A stretch of 36,709 nucleotides of DNA from an uncultured Lachnospiraceae bacterium (lineage in GTDB: Bacteria > Bacillota > Clostridia > Lachnospirales > Lachnospiraceae): the NCBI GenBank assembly GCA_944375845.1, contig CALWAW010000101.1, positions 1 through 36,709 of the forward strand, written 5' to 3'. The notes under the pieces are model-generated. The model did not search any database. It was not told where the DNA came from and worked only from the letters and a program-made list of their open reading frames with translations. Below are positions 7,890 through 15,988 of this stretch, piece after piece (within the stretch, counting starts at the first letter, position 1; each line of letters begins with the position of its first letter). The position numbers and the translations under genes are program-made.

Positions 7890-8330
7890 TTAAAGTTTTT
7901 CAGGCCCAAAGCTCTCTGGGAGAAGCTCCTCCAGGGTAAAGAGCCGGTACCGGTCCGCGGAGGCGGCGAGAATCACATAAAACCGCTTCGGATCCGCGAA
8001 CTCCCTGAGGACCTGGCGGCATATCCCGCAGGGCGGGCAGAAATCCGTTACCTTTCCGTCCCTTCCTCCCACGATGGCAATGGCCGCAAATTCCCGTTTC
8101 CCCCCGCTGACCGCCTTCGCCACGGCGGCCCGCTCGGCGCAGAGCCCGGCGGGATAGGAGGCGTTCTCCACATTGCAGCCCGTACAGACGCTTCCGTCGG
8201 CGCAAAGAAGGGCCGCGCCCACCTGAAAACGGGAATAGGGGGCGTAGGCCAGGGAGGCCGCGCACAGGGCCTTTCCGATCAGGTCCTGCACGGTCTTTCG
8301 CCCCGGCGGCTCAGTTTTCACGCTCTTCAT
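7890..8330 (-). CDS. cdd: Cytidine deaminase
   Basis: 146 residues from ATG 8330, chosen over an upstream start at 8363 because AAAGGAGAG lies just before it. Motifs: YAPYSRFQVGAALLC near the N-terminus, substrate-binding NVENASYPAGLCAE, in which the first zinc Cys and catalytic Glu occur, and CPPCGICRQVL with the two other zinc cysteines. It deaminates cytidine and deoxycytidine to uridine and deoxyuridine. It follows deoC by 13 bases, so the pair forms a pyrimidine nucleoside salvage operon. No strong terminator is seen after it, so read-through into the opp operon is possible. Confidence 0.93.
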   Translation of the reverse strand: MKSVKTEPPGRKTVQDLIGKALCAASLAYAPYSRFQVGAALLCADGSVCTGCNVENASYPAGLCAERAAVAKAVSGGKREFAAIAIVGGRDGKVTDFCPPCGICRQVLREFADPKRFYVILAASADRYRLFTLEELLPESFGPEKL

Positions 8331-8343
8331 AGGCCCTCTCCTT

Positions 8344-8997
8344 TTATTTTCCGGCCTTGGCAAGCTTTACCAGACGGCTGGTTCCCAGCCTGTCGGCGCC
8401 CAGCTCCATGAACTTTTCCGCATCGTCAAAGGAACTGATGCCGCCCGCCGCCTTAATCTTTACCCCGGGACCTACATGGGCCGCGAAAAGCTCCACGTCC
8501 GCAAAGGTGGCTCCGGCTGTGGAAAAGCCGGTGGAGGTCTTGATGTAATCCGCTCCCGCATCGGTGACGCATCTGCACAGGGCGATCTTCTCCTCCTCAG
8601 TCAGCAGGCAGGTCTCGATGATGACCTTCAGCACTTTTTTGCCGCAGGCCTCCTTGAGGGCGCGGATCTCCTCCGTGACCTTCTCAAAGTTCCCTTCCCG
8701 CACGTCGCCTAAGTTCACCACCATATCGATCTCGTCGGCGCCTTCCTTCAGGGCCTCCTTCGTCTCAAAGACCTTGACGGCGGTGGTAGAGTACCCGTTG
8801 GGGAAGCCGATCACGGTGCATACCGCCATGCGGTCTCCCACGTATTTCTTCACCCGTTCCACGTAAGAGGGGGGAATGCACACGGACGCCGTGCCATAGG
8901 CGATGGCGTCGTCGCAGATTGTCTTGATATCCTCCCAGGTGGCTGTCTGGGCCAGCAGGGTATGATCCACGTGCTTTAAAATTTCTTTCTGATCCAT
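8344..8997 (-). CDS. deoC: Deoxyribose-phosphate aldolase
   Basis: 217 residues from ATG 8997, preceded by GGAGGAAAC. An in-frame extension to 9093 would run across the promoter and is rejected. DeoC signatures: KHVDHTLL near the start, [29 protein letters not shown], the KVIIETCLL strand, and the Schiff-base lysine in DYIKTSTGF, followed by IKAAGGISS and GTSRLVKL. It splits 2-deoxyribose-5-phosphate to acetaldehyde and glyceraldehyde-3-phosphate, feeding nucleoside sugar into central metabolism. It is the first gene of the deoC-cdd pair. Confidence 0.95.
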   Translation of the reverse strand: MDQKEILKHVDHTLLAQTATWEDIKTICDDAIAYGTASVCIPPSYVERVKKYVGDRMAVCTVIGFPNGYSTTAVKVFETKEALKEGADEIDMVVNLGDVREGNFEKVTEEIRALKEACGKKVLKVIIETCLLTEEEKIALCRCVTDAGADYIKTSTGFSTAGATFADVELFAAHVGPGVKIKAAGGISSFDDAEKFMELGADRLGTSRLVKLAKAGK

Positions 8998-9049
8998 AGC
9001 GTTTCCTCCATGTATGTTCTCCCGCCCGGGGCAGGATTGTTTCTTTACT

Positions 9050-9078
9050 AATATACCATGGTTCCCGCTCATTTTCCA
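9050..9078 (-). promoter_or_regulatory. Extended -10 promoter of deoC-cdd
   Basis: Minus strand TGGTATATT (extended -10; hexamer 9055-9050) with a weak -35 TGGAAA 17 bases upstream (9078-9073). It is about 50 bases before the deoC start. Confidence 0.55.
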
Positions 9079-9175
9079 CCAAAAAACATTCAATCTGCAA
9101 ATTCCGTCATATATTCCGCATCCACGGCGGCAGAAAGCGCAAGATCGTTCCGGACTTTGCCCGTTTCTTATGGCA

Positions 9176-9214
9176 TAATAAAACAGGGGCGCCCCCGGGC
9201 TTATCGCCGCCCGG
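9176..9214 (-). terminator. Probable terminator of the flavodiiron operon
   Basis: After the flavodiiron stop the minus strand has CCGGGC, an eight-base loop and GCCCGG (9214-9195). A GC-rich run and TGTTTTATT (to 9176) follow. The T-tract is imperfect and set off from the stem. Confidence 0.45.
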
Positions 9215-9240
9215 AAAGCACCCCCGCGCCTGAGCCGCCG

Positions 9241-11766
9241 CTAAAACAGCTCTTTAAAACTTTTTCCGTGCTCCACCGCTTCCGTGAGGGCCGCCATCTT
9301 GGAGGTATCCCCAATCAGGATCACGCCGCAGAGCCTGTTATTGAAGAAATAATATTTTTCGTACTGCCTGCGCCCCATGTCCTTAAATTCCACGGTGCGG
9401 TATATAAGGCCCGGCCGCTTTCCGTTGTCGCCGACGGCATAAAGAGCCGTGTTCATTCCGTTAAAGGTGAGCGCCGGCGGCACAGGTTCGTAGGAAACGT
9501 CGTCTCCCGCCGCGCATGCGCCGGCAACCCGGCCCTGTTCAGCCGCTTCGGGCCATACGGCATAATTCATGCCCTGATACTGGGCGCAGTCGCCGCAGGC
9601 ATAAATATCGGGAACGCTGGTGCGCATGTGCCCGTCCACCACCACGGCCCGCTCTGTTTCCAGACCGGCCGCCGACGCCAGGGCGGTATTGGCACGCACG
9701 CCCGCGGAAATCACCACCAGCTCGGCCGGGATCACCGTCCCGTCTGCCAGGCGCACGCCGCTTACGGCGTCTGTCCCCTCGATGGCGGCCGCCTGCACGC
9801 CTGTGTAAATAGAAATACCGACGCCTTCTCCGATCGCCTTCAGCATCTCGCCCGCAGCCTCGTCAAGCTGGCGGCCCATGAGCATGGGCGCCGCCTCCAG
9901 GACGGTCACCTTAAGGCCGGCCTTTTTCAACTCCCAGGCGGCCTCAAGGCCCAAAACGCCGCCGCCGATCACTGCCGCATGGCGGGCCCCGGGGATCAGC
10001 GCCTCTGTTTTTTTCACATCCTCAAGATGGCGGATGGAAACCACCTGGGCCTTACCGGCGCCCTCGATGGGCGGGATAAAGCATTCGGCGCCCAGGGCGT
10101 AGATCAGCTTCGTATACTTGAATTTCGCCCCGTCGGAGAGGGTCACCTCCTTCTCCTTCGGATCCACCGCCGTCACGCGGCGCCCCAGGATCTGGACAAC
10201 GCTGTTTTCCTCGTACCAGCTTTCCGGCTCAATGGCGATCTGGGAAGCCTCCAGGCCGGAAAGCAGCGCTTTTGTCAGCATCGGCCTGTTGTAGGCGCTG
10301 TAGGGCTCCTCGGATACCAAAATCACGGATCCGGTCTTATCGCGCTCCCGGATGGCCTTCGCCGCAGAAAAACCGGCGGCGCCGTTCCCCAGGATCATGT
10401 AAAAGCTCTTTGTATTATTCGTGAAGCTTACCGTCTCCTCATCAACGGGGACAAAGTTTTCCCGGCCCACGCCGCAGACGGGGCAGACCTCCAGCGAGGA
10501 GTCGAAGATGGCGCCGCACACCAGGCACTTGACCAGCCTTCTGGCGCCGGCCTTCTTGGGGTTTTCCTTCTCCTGAAGGAGGCAGCCGAAATTATATCCA
10601 TACTCATAGGCGTCCAGCCTGTCCACCTCGCCCGGCCTGAAGCGCACGCGGAAGCCCTCGTCGGGCACCCGCATATGGAGCTGCTTTAAGCGCTCGATGA
10701 TATGGGGCACGCCCTCGCCGCTCCAGCCGTAGCTGCCGAAGGCGCTGGCCAGCTTGCCTCCATGGGTTCCCGCAAAAATAGAGGTCGTAAGATCCCAGAT
10801 GGGCTTTAAGGCCTCCCCCACAATGGTGGGCGTGCCGAACAGGATGCCGTCGGCAAAGGCAAGCTCTTCCAGGACCCTGGCCTGATCGGCCTCCACCATG
10901 TCGTAGCTTCTCACCTCGATATCGCCGCTGTCGCGGATCCCGCGGGCGATCTCCTCAGAGAGCTCCTTCGTATATCCGTAGGCGCTCACGTAGGGGATGA
11001 TGACCGTCTTTTTCTGATTGGGGTTCTTTACCGTGCACCATTCCTCGTAGGTGTTGAGCATAAAGTCAATCCCCGTATCTAACACCGGGCCGTGGCCGGG
11101 GCAGATCATGGAAACGTCCAGCTCCCGTACCCGTTTTAAGGCCTCTCGCATAAAGGGTCTGAAGGGGCCGATGATATTGTCGAAATAATACTTGGCCGCC
11201 CGCATGTAGCCCTCGTGATCCGTCACCCTGCTCATGAGCACATCGTGAAACCCGTAGTGGGAGCCGAAGGAATCGCAGGTCACCAGGATCTGCTCCTCCT
11301 CGATATAGGTATACATGGTATCCGGCCAGTGGAGGTTCGGCACCACCAGAAAGCGGAGGGTCTTATCGCCGATCTCTATCCGCTCATTGTCTGAAACAAT
11401 GATGGAGCAGAAATCACGGTTTACGATCTCCTTTAAAAAGCTGACGGCGCAGCCCGTCCCCACGATCTTCATGCCGGGGTTTAAGTCCAGCAGCCGCTCC
11501 ACGCTCCCCGCGTGATCCGGCTCCGTGTGATCCACGATCAGATAATCGATGCTCTTGATATCGGTGAGTTCCTTAAGCTTTTCCAGGTATTCCCCGAAAA
11601 ATTTCTCCTTCGCCGTCTCAAACAGGATGGTATGGCCGCCGGTTTTCAGGATGTAGGAATTGTAGGTGGTGCCAAATTCCGTTTCCATAATGATATCAAA
11701 CACCCGCAGCTTATCGTCCACAATGCCGGCCCAATAAAAGTTCTCTCTGAGTTCCAGGGTTTTCAT
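9241..11766 (-). CDS. Class-F flavodiiron protein: FDP core + rubredoxin + NADH:rubredoxin reductase
   Basis: 841 residues. Residues 1-245 form a metallo-beta-lactamase-like diiron domain with ligands His80, Glu82, Asp84 (DHTEPDH), His146, Asp165 and His225. About 252-400 is a flavodoxin domain (FMN). A short-spaced rubredoxin centre follows: Cys414/417 and Cys428/431, with only ten residues between pairs. From about 455 to the end is an FAD/NAD(P)H oxidoreductase with dinucleotide folds near 458 (ILGNGAAGFSAA) and in the middle (VIGGGVLGLEAA). This architecture is that described for clostridial class-F flavodiiron proteins, which carry electrons from NADH to reduce O2 to water and/or NO to N2O within one chain. 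It follows the hemerythrin gene by 13 bases. Confidence 0.93.
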   Translation of the reverse strand: MKTLELRENFYWAGIVDDKLRVFDIIMETEFGTTYNSYILKTGGHTILFETAKEKFFGEYLEKLKELTDIKSIDYLIVDHTEPDHAGSVERLLDLNPGMKIVGTGCAVSFLKEIVNRDFCSIIVSDNERIEIGDKTLRFLVVPNLHWPDTMYTYIEEEQILVTCDSFGSHYGFHDVLMSRVTDHEGYMRAAKYYFDNIIGPFRPFMREALKRVRELDVSMICPGHGPVLDTGIDFMLNTYEEWCTVKNPNQKKTVIIPYVSAYGYTKELSEEIARGIRDSGDIEVRSYDMVEADQARVLEELAFADGILFGTPTIVGEALKPIWDLTTSIFAGTHGGKLASAFGSYGWSGEGVPHIIERLKQLHMRVPDEGFRVRFRPGEVDRLDAYEYGYNFGCLLQEKENPKKAGARRLVKCLVCGAIFDSSLEVCPVCGVGRENFVPVDEETVSFTNNTKSFYMILGNGAAGFSAAKAIRERDKTGSVILVSEEPYSAYNRPMLTKALLSGLEASQIAIEPESWYEENSVVQILGRRVTAVDPKEKEVTLSDGAKFKYTKLIYALGAECFIPPIEGAGKAQVVSIRHLEDVKKTEALIPGARHAAVIGGGVLGLEAAWELKKAGLKVTVLEAAPMLMGRQLDEAAGEMLKAIGEGVGISIYTGVQAAAIEGTDAVSGVRLADGTVIPAELVVISAGVRANTALASAAGLETERAVVVDGHMRTSVPDIYACGDCAQYQGMNYAVWPEAAEQGRVAGACAAGDDVSYEPVPPALTFNGMNTALYAVGDNGKRPGLIYRTVEFKDMGRRQYEKYYFFNNRLCGVILIGDTSKMAALTEAVEHGKSFKELF

Positions 11767-11779
11767 AGAGTCATCCTCT

Positions 11780-12181
11780 TTATTTGTTTACAAACGCCGC
11801 GACCTTCTTGTCGCTCTGCTTGATATGGTTTACCAGCCAGTCGGAGATATTCTTGTTGACCGCCGCCACGAAGGCGTCTGTGGGGCCTTCCTCCTCCTCA
11901 AGCATTTCCCTCAGCTCGTCCACGGCCTTCTTAAACTGCGCGTGCTGGGCTTTATGGCCCTCAAGCTCCGGATAGCCTGCCTCTTCCTGCAGCTTCTCCT
12001 CTGCCGCAAAATGGAGCTCGGTGTAATCCATCAAAAAGTCCAGCGTCTGGACCGCCACGTTCTTTTCCTTGCCGGAGGTGCAGCTTTCCACCAGCCTGTT
12101 GACACGGTCGATCAGCTCCTTATGCTGGCCGTCGATCAGCTCGTTTCCCGTTTCCAGGTCCTTGTCAAATACAATACTCAT
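11780..12181 (-). CDS. Bacteriohemerythrin
   Basis: 133 residues, single-domain length. Iron ligands of the family are visible: His in GQHKELIDRVN, His and Glu in YTELHFAAEEKL, the HKAQHAQF pair, and the HIKQSDKK motif near the C-terminus. Helical and acidic throughout with no signal peptide, so cytoplasmic. Hemerythrins bind O2 at a diiron site and can store it, deliver it, or bind NO. Its place between rubredoxin and the O2/NO reductase suggests it captures the gas for that enzyme; this is inference from context. Confidence 0.93.
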   Translation of the reverse strand: MSIVFDKDLETGNELIDGQHKELIDRVNRLVESCTSGKEKNVAVQTLDFLMDYTELHFAAEEKLQEEAGYPELEGHKAQHAQFKKAVDELREMLEEEEGPTDAFVAAVNKNISDWLVNHIKQSDKKVAAFVNK

Positions 12182-12209
12182 CCTTCCCGCATCCTTTCCT
12201 TAATCTGTC

Positions 12210-12371
12210 CTATTCTTCAGGGGCAAAGGAATCCTTGCCGACGCCGCAGATGGGGCATACCCAGTCCTCGGGAAGATCCTCAAAGGCAGTTCCGGCGGGG
12301 ATGCCGTTGTCGGGATCGCCCACCTCGGGATCGTACACATATCCGCAGGGCTCACATACATATTTTTTCAT
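12210..12371 (-). CDS. Rubredoxin
   Basis: 53 residues: [20 protein letters not shown] at the N-terminus and a second pair in [12 protein letters not shown]. The C-x2-C-G pairs with normal wide spacing are classical rubredoxin, an Fe(Cys)4 one-electron carrier. It is the first gene of the operon, 28 bases upstream of the hemerythrin start, with an AAGGTGAAG ribosome binding site. It likely supplies electrons to oxidative-stress reductases. Because the flavodiiron protein has its own rubredoxin centre, this free copy may serve another partner as well. Confidence 0.95.
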   Translation of the reverse strand: MKKYVCEPCGYVYDPEVGDPDNGIPAGTAFEDLPEDWVCPICGVGKDSFAPEE

Positions 12372-12410
12372 TTCGCTTCACCTTATCCTTTCTGTTATAG
12401 ATTATAAGTT

Positions 12411-12435
12411 CAGGAGGCCGCAAAACCGCCTCCTG
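12411..12435 (-). promoter_or_regulatory. Perfect inverted repeat at the rubredoxin operon start site
   Basis: CAGGAGGC, nine bases, GCCTCCTG (8-bp perfect arms). It begins about six bases after the -10 box, so it covers the expected transcription start. It lacks a T-tract and is therefore a poor terminator. An operator or a 5' mRNA stem is more likely. Confidence 0.5.
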
Positions 12436-12440
12436 CTTCT

Positions 12441-12468
12441 AGTATACCCGATTTCCTGATTCTGTCTA
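12441..12468 (-). promoter_or_regulatory. Promoter of rubredoxin-hemerythrin-flavodiiron operon
   Basis: Minus strand TAGACA (12468-12463), a 16-base spacer and TATACT (12446-12441). The -35 overlaps the last codon of folA. A second TATAAT without a good -35 is at 12406-12401. Confidence 0.55.
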
Positions 12469-12960
12469 CGCTTTTTTTCTCCTATAGCAGGTAAAAGCAT
12501 AGCAGAGCCCCTCATGCTCTCTTTTTTCTCCCGCTTCGCAAAGCTCCCACTGCTCCGAAGCATCAAGATCAGGGAAAAAGGTATCCGCCTCATAGCTTCT
12601 GTAGACACGGGTCACATAAGCCGTATCACAGTACGGCAGAAGCTCGCGGTAGATATCTCCGCCGCCGATCACAAAGACCTCTTTCTGCCCGTATTCCCTC
12701 AAACGCTCCAGGGCCTCTTTCACGCTTCCGGCGGTCAGTACGCCCTCCCGGTGAAAGTCCGGGTTTTTCGTGAGCACCAGATTGACCCGGTTTTTAAGGG
12801 GCTTTCCGCCGGGAAAGCTGTCCAGGGTCTTTCGCCCCATGACCACCACGTTTCCCGTGGTGGTCTCCCGGAAAAATTTCATATCCTCAGGCAGATGCCA
12901 CAGAAGGCCGCCGTCCTTTCCGATGGCCCAGTTTTCATCCGCCGCCACAATAATCTTCAT
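12466..12960 (-). CDS. folA: Dihydrofolate reductase
   Basis: 164 residues. DHFR motifs: VAADENWAIGKDGGLLWHLPEDMKFF-type start with the acidic catalytic residue in LPED, VVMGRKTLDSFPGGKPL (NADPH binding), and EVFVIGGGDIYRELL. It reduces dihydrofolate to tetrahydrofolate with NADPH, recycling the dihydrofolate made by thymidylate synthase. It is encoded 12 bases downstream of thyA and is the last gene of the dut-to-folA cluster. No clear terminator follows, so some read-through into the rubredoxin operon is possible. Confidence 0.96.
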   Translation of the reverse strand: MKIIVAADENWAIGKDGGLLWHLPEDMKFFRETTTGNVVVMGRKTLDSFPGGKPLKNRVNLVLTKNPDFHREGVLTAGSVKEALERLREYGQKEVFVIGGGDIYRELLPYCDTAYVTRVYRSYEADTFFPDLDASEQWELCEAGEKREHEGLCYAFTCYRRKKA

Positions 12961-12972
12961 ATCAGGCTCCTC

Positions 12973-13803
12973 TCAGACTGCCACCGGGATCTTCTGGTCA
13001 AAGGGATGATACCGGTAATTTTCAAGGCGGAAGCTGTCCACCGTAAACTTGTAGAAATCCGTTATGGAGGGATCCATCACGAACTTCGGCGCCTCGTAGG
13101 GCTCCCTGGAAAGGAGCTCCTCCACCATGGGCACATGGCGGTCATAGATATGAGCGTCGGCGATCACATGGACCAGCTCGCCGGGCTCAAGGCCGGAGAC
13201 CTGGGCGAACATGCAAAGAAGCGCCGCGTACTGGCACACATTCCAGTTGTTGGCCGTGAGCATATCCTGGGAGCGCTGGTTTAAAATGCCGTTGAGCTTT
13301 TTCCCCGACACGTTGAAGGTCATGCTGTAGGCGCAGGGATAGAGCATCATCTCGTGAAGGTCGTGATGGTTGTAGATGTTGGTGAGGATCCTGCGGCTGG
13401 CCGGGTTGTGCTTCAGGTCGTAAAGAACCCGGTCCACCTGGTCGAACATTCCCTCTTTATACTGGTGCTTCACGCCCAGCTGATAGCCGTAGGCCTTCCC
13501 GATGGTGCCGTTTTCGTCCACCCAGGAATCCCACACGTGGCTGTTAAGCTCCGCCACCCGGTTGGACTTTTTCTGCCAGATCCAGAGCAGCTCGTCGATG
13601 GCCCCCTTAAAGGCGCTCCTTCTGATGGTGATGATGGGGAATTCCTTTGAAAGGTCGTATCGGTTCACCACGCCGAACTTTTTTATGGTATGGGCGGGCG
13701 TGCCGTCCTCCCAGCGGGGGCGCACCTCCATATCCGTATCCCAGACGCCATTCGCCAGGATATCCTTACAGGTATCGATAAAAACTCTGTCAGCGAAGCT
13801 CAT
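12973..13803 (-). CDS. thyA: Thymidylate synthase (ThyA)
   Basis: 276 residues, ThyA length. Preserved elements: the nucleophile Cys157 in YPCAYSM, QRSQD (Gln176, Arg177, Ser178, Asp180), the Asn188 region NNWNVCQYA, and the DAHIYDRH substrate-binding motif. It methylates dUMP to dTMP using methylene-tetrahydrofolate. The residue after the catalytic Cys is Ala instead of the usual His, and the sequence is divergent from E. coli ThyA; I still expect activity because the other catalytic residues are present. It is 20 bases downstream of hflX and 12 bases upstream of folA, giving a complete dTMP cycle with dut in the same cluster. Confidence 0.93.
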   Translation of the reverse strand: MSFADRVFIDTCKDILANGVWDTDMEVRPRWEDGTPAHTIKKFGVVNRYDLSKEFPIITIRRSAFKGAIDELLWIWQKKSNRVAELNSHVWDSWVDENGTIGKAYGYQLGVKHQYKEGMFDQVDRVLYDLKHNPASRRILTNIYNHHDLHEMMLYPCAYSMTFNVSGKKLNGILNQRSQDMLTANNWNVCQYAALLCMFAQVSGLEPGELVHVIADAHIYDRHVPMVEELLSREPYEAPKFVMDPSITDFYKFTVDSFRLENYRYHPFDQKIPVAV

Positions 13804-13823
13804 CCTGCTCTCCTTTCTTCGGC

Positions 13824-15059
13824 TTACAGCCTTCCGATGATGTCGGCCGGCACGTAGCCGGTCACAAAGATCCCGTCCTCCCGGTATTCCTCCGTAAGAA
13901 GCCGTCCGCTTTCTCTGATAAGATGCACTTTCCCCGCCTCGGCATAAGGAAAAAGCCGCTCCACATAGACCCGGCGTTTCCGGAGGAAATCCGCCAGAAG
14001 CGCTCCCAGCTCCTCAAGTCCCATGCCCGTTTTCGCCGAGATCAGCAGGGTCTCGTCCGCATGGAAATCCCGCAGGATGGGAAGCTCCGTAAGCCTGTCG
14101 GCCTTGTTGAACAGCGTGATCACCGGCTTTCCCAGAACCTCCAGGCTCTCCAGGGTCTCGTAGACCGTATGGAGCTGCCTGTCCATATCGGGGTTGGATA
14201 CGTCGGCCACATGGAGGATCAGGTCGGCGTACCGTGCCTCCTCCAGGGTGCTTTTGAAAGCCTCCACCAGATGATGGGGGAGCTTTCTGATAAAGCCCAC
14301 CGTATCCGTGAGAAGGATGGACTCCCCTCCGGGAAGCATATATTCTCTGGTGGTGGGGTCCAGGGTGGCGAAGAGCTTGTCCTCGGAAAGAACCTCCGCC
14401 CCCGTAAGGGCATTTAACAGGGTGGATTTCCCGGCGTTGGTGTAGCCCACGATGGCCGCCACCGGCTTTTTGTTTCTTTCCCGCCGTTTTCTGGCCACCT
14501 CCCGGTGGCGCTTCACGTCGGCAAGCTCCGCCTTCAATACGGAGATCCTGTTGTGGATCAGCCTTCTGTCCACCTCCAGCTTTTTTTCGCCGGGGCCTCT
14601 GGTGCCGATGCCGCCGCCCAGGCCGGACAGGGAATCCCGCAGGCCCACCAGTCTGGCCGCCCTGTATTTTAACTGGGCCAGCTCCACCTGGATCTTGCCC
14701 TCCCTGGTGGCCGCCCTGGCCGCGAAAATATCCAGGATCACCAGGGTCCTGTCCATGACCTTAAGCTCCAGAAGCTGCTCCATGTTCTTAAGCTGGGCCG
14801 GAGAAAGCTCGTCGTCGCAGATCACGCCGGTGGCGTCCTTCGCGGCCGCCAGGGCCTTGAGCTCTTCGAGTTTTCCAAGGCCCAGATAAGTTCCCGGATG
14901 GGGCGCCTCCCGGCTCTGCACCAGCTTTCCCACCGTCTCTGCCCCGGCGGTCTTTGCCAGCTCCTCAAGCTCCTCTAAGAACGCGCTTTCTCCGGAGGAG
15001 TCGATCCCCACCAGAATCACCCGTTCTTTTTCTTCGGCCAGGTCGATCATGGCGCTCAT
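13824..15059 (-). CDS. hflX: Ribosome-associated GTPase HflX
   Basis: 411 residues. The N-terminal HflX domain includes YLGLGKLEEL and GLGGGIGTRGPGEKKLE. The helical linker (about 165-197) leads to the G domain: G1 GYTNAGKS (205-212), G2 TTRE, G3 DTVGF, G4 NKAD. HflX binds the 50S subunit and rescues or splits stalled ribosomes during stress. The start at 15059 overlaps the upstream lipoprotein gene by four bases (ATGA); a second ATG nine bases in is a possible alternative. Confidence 0.95.
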   Translation of the reverse strand: MSAMIDLAEEKERVILVGIDSSGESAFLEELEELAKTAGAETVGKLVQSREAPHPGTYLGLGKLEELKALAAAKDATGVICDDELSPAQLKNMEQLLELKVMDRTLVILDIFAARAATREGKIQVELAQLKYRAARLVGLRDSLSGLGGGIGTRGPGEKKLEVDRRLIHNRISVLKAELADVKRHREVARKRRERNKKPVAAIVGYTNAGKSTLLNALTGAEVLSEDKLFATLDPTTREYMLPGGESILLTDTVGFIRKLPHHLVEAFKSTLEEARYADLILHVADVSNPDMDRQLHTVYETLESLEVLGKPVITLFNKADRLTELPILRDFHADETLLISAKTGMGLEELGALLADFLRKRRVYVERLFPYAEAGKVHLIRESGRLLTEEYREDGIFVTGYVPADIIGRL

Positions 15060-15982
15060 TGCGTCGTCTCCTGAGACGCTTCCCCGCCTGCGGCCTCCGT
15101 TTCCGGAACCCTCGTGGTCAGGAAGGCGATCTCATGGTCCAGGGCCTCGTCGGCGCCGTAGGCCTCCCTGTAGGCCTTAAGCTTTTCCAGGGCGGCTTCG
15201 TACTCGCCCAAATTTTCCAGGCAGACGGCCTCGCTGTAGGAAAGCTCCCGGATCAGGTTTTCGTCCTCCGCCTCCGAAAGGCCCTCCCGGACAGAGGCCA
15301 GGGCTTCCTCGCAGCCTCCGCCCTCCATCTGGGCCAGGGCGATATAATAGGAGACCAGGGCTCTTTCATCCGCGCCCTCGCCCGGAGAAAGCTCCGCCAC
15401 CCGGTCAAAATCCGCCTCGGCCCCCTCGAGGTCTCCTGCGGCCATTCTGGCCGCCCCCCGAAGCAGGCAGTAATCGGCGCTCTCGCCGAAGTTCTCAATC
15501 AGCCTGTCGTAATCTGCGGCGGCCTGTTTTCCATCGCCGCCCTTAAGCTCGGCCTCGGCCTTATAAAGGAGCACGTCCCGTTCCAGCGCTTCTGTAACGT
15601 CGGGCGCTTTCAGGGCGGACTCAAAACAGGAAACCGCCTGTCCGTAGTCCTCCTGCTCCAGGTAAATGATCCCCTGGACGCGAAACACCGCCGCCGATTC
15701 CGGCGCCAGGCCTTCGGCCTCCTTCGCCGCCGCCAGGGCGCCCTCGGGGTCGTCTTCCCCCAGGCGGGCCATGGCCAGGTTCAGCCTGTATTCCGCGCAG
15801 GAATCGTCGGCCGCCGCGGCCTCCTCGAACATCTTGGCCGCTTCCCCGCAGCGCCCTTCCTCATAAAGGGCCAGTCCCTCTTCATTCTGCGCGTTTTCCC
15901 GATTTTTGCAGCCGCCAAGCCCTAAAACCGCGGCCATAAGGCAGGCCGCCAGGGCCGCCCGGATACTACTTTGTCTCTTCAT
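15056..15982 (-). CDS. Tetratricopeptide-repeat lipoprotein
   Basis: 308 residues. The signal has basic MKRQSSIR, a hydrophobic stretch, and the lipobox LGLGGC with the lipidated Cys near residue 25. The rest is acidic and built from repeated helix pairs of TPR type (for example the LYEEGRCGEAAKMFEEAA and YGQAVSCFESAL units). TPR lipoproteins act as protein-interaction scaffolds on the outside of the membrane; partners are unknown. It lies six bases downstream of degV and overlaps hflX by four bases, so it is part of the operon even though no link to dTMP metabolism is obvious. Confidence 0.85.
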   Translation of the reverse strand: MKRQSSIRAALAACLMAAVLGLGGCKNRENAQNEEGLALYEEGRCGEAAKMFEEAAAADDSCAEYRLNLAMARLGEDDPEGALAAAKEAEGLAPESAAVFRVQGIIYLEQEDYGQAVSCFESALKAPDVTEALERDVLLYKAEAELKGGDGKQAAADYDRLIENFGESADYCLLRGAARMAAGDLEGAEADFDRVAELSPGEGADERALVSYYIALAQMEGGGCEEALASVREGLSEAEDENLIRELSYSEAVCLENLGEYEAALEKLKAYREAYGADEALDHEIAFLTTRVPETEAAGGEASQETTQ

Positions 15983-15988
15983 AAATAA

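Noticed and set aside
9058..10689. Long plus-strand open frame of over 500 codons antisense to the flavodiiron gene
   Set aside because: It lies opposite the diiron/rubredoxin/reductase coding sequence, is rich in His/Arg/Gly and has no recognisable domain or ribosome binding site; an antisense shadow caused by high GC.
12411..12435. folA terminator at the 8-bp palindrome
   Set aside because: No T-run follows on the minus strand, and it lies downstream of the rubredoxin -10 box, so it is better read as an operator or 5' stem.
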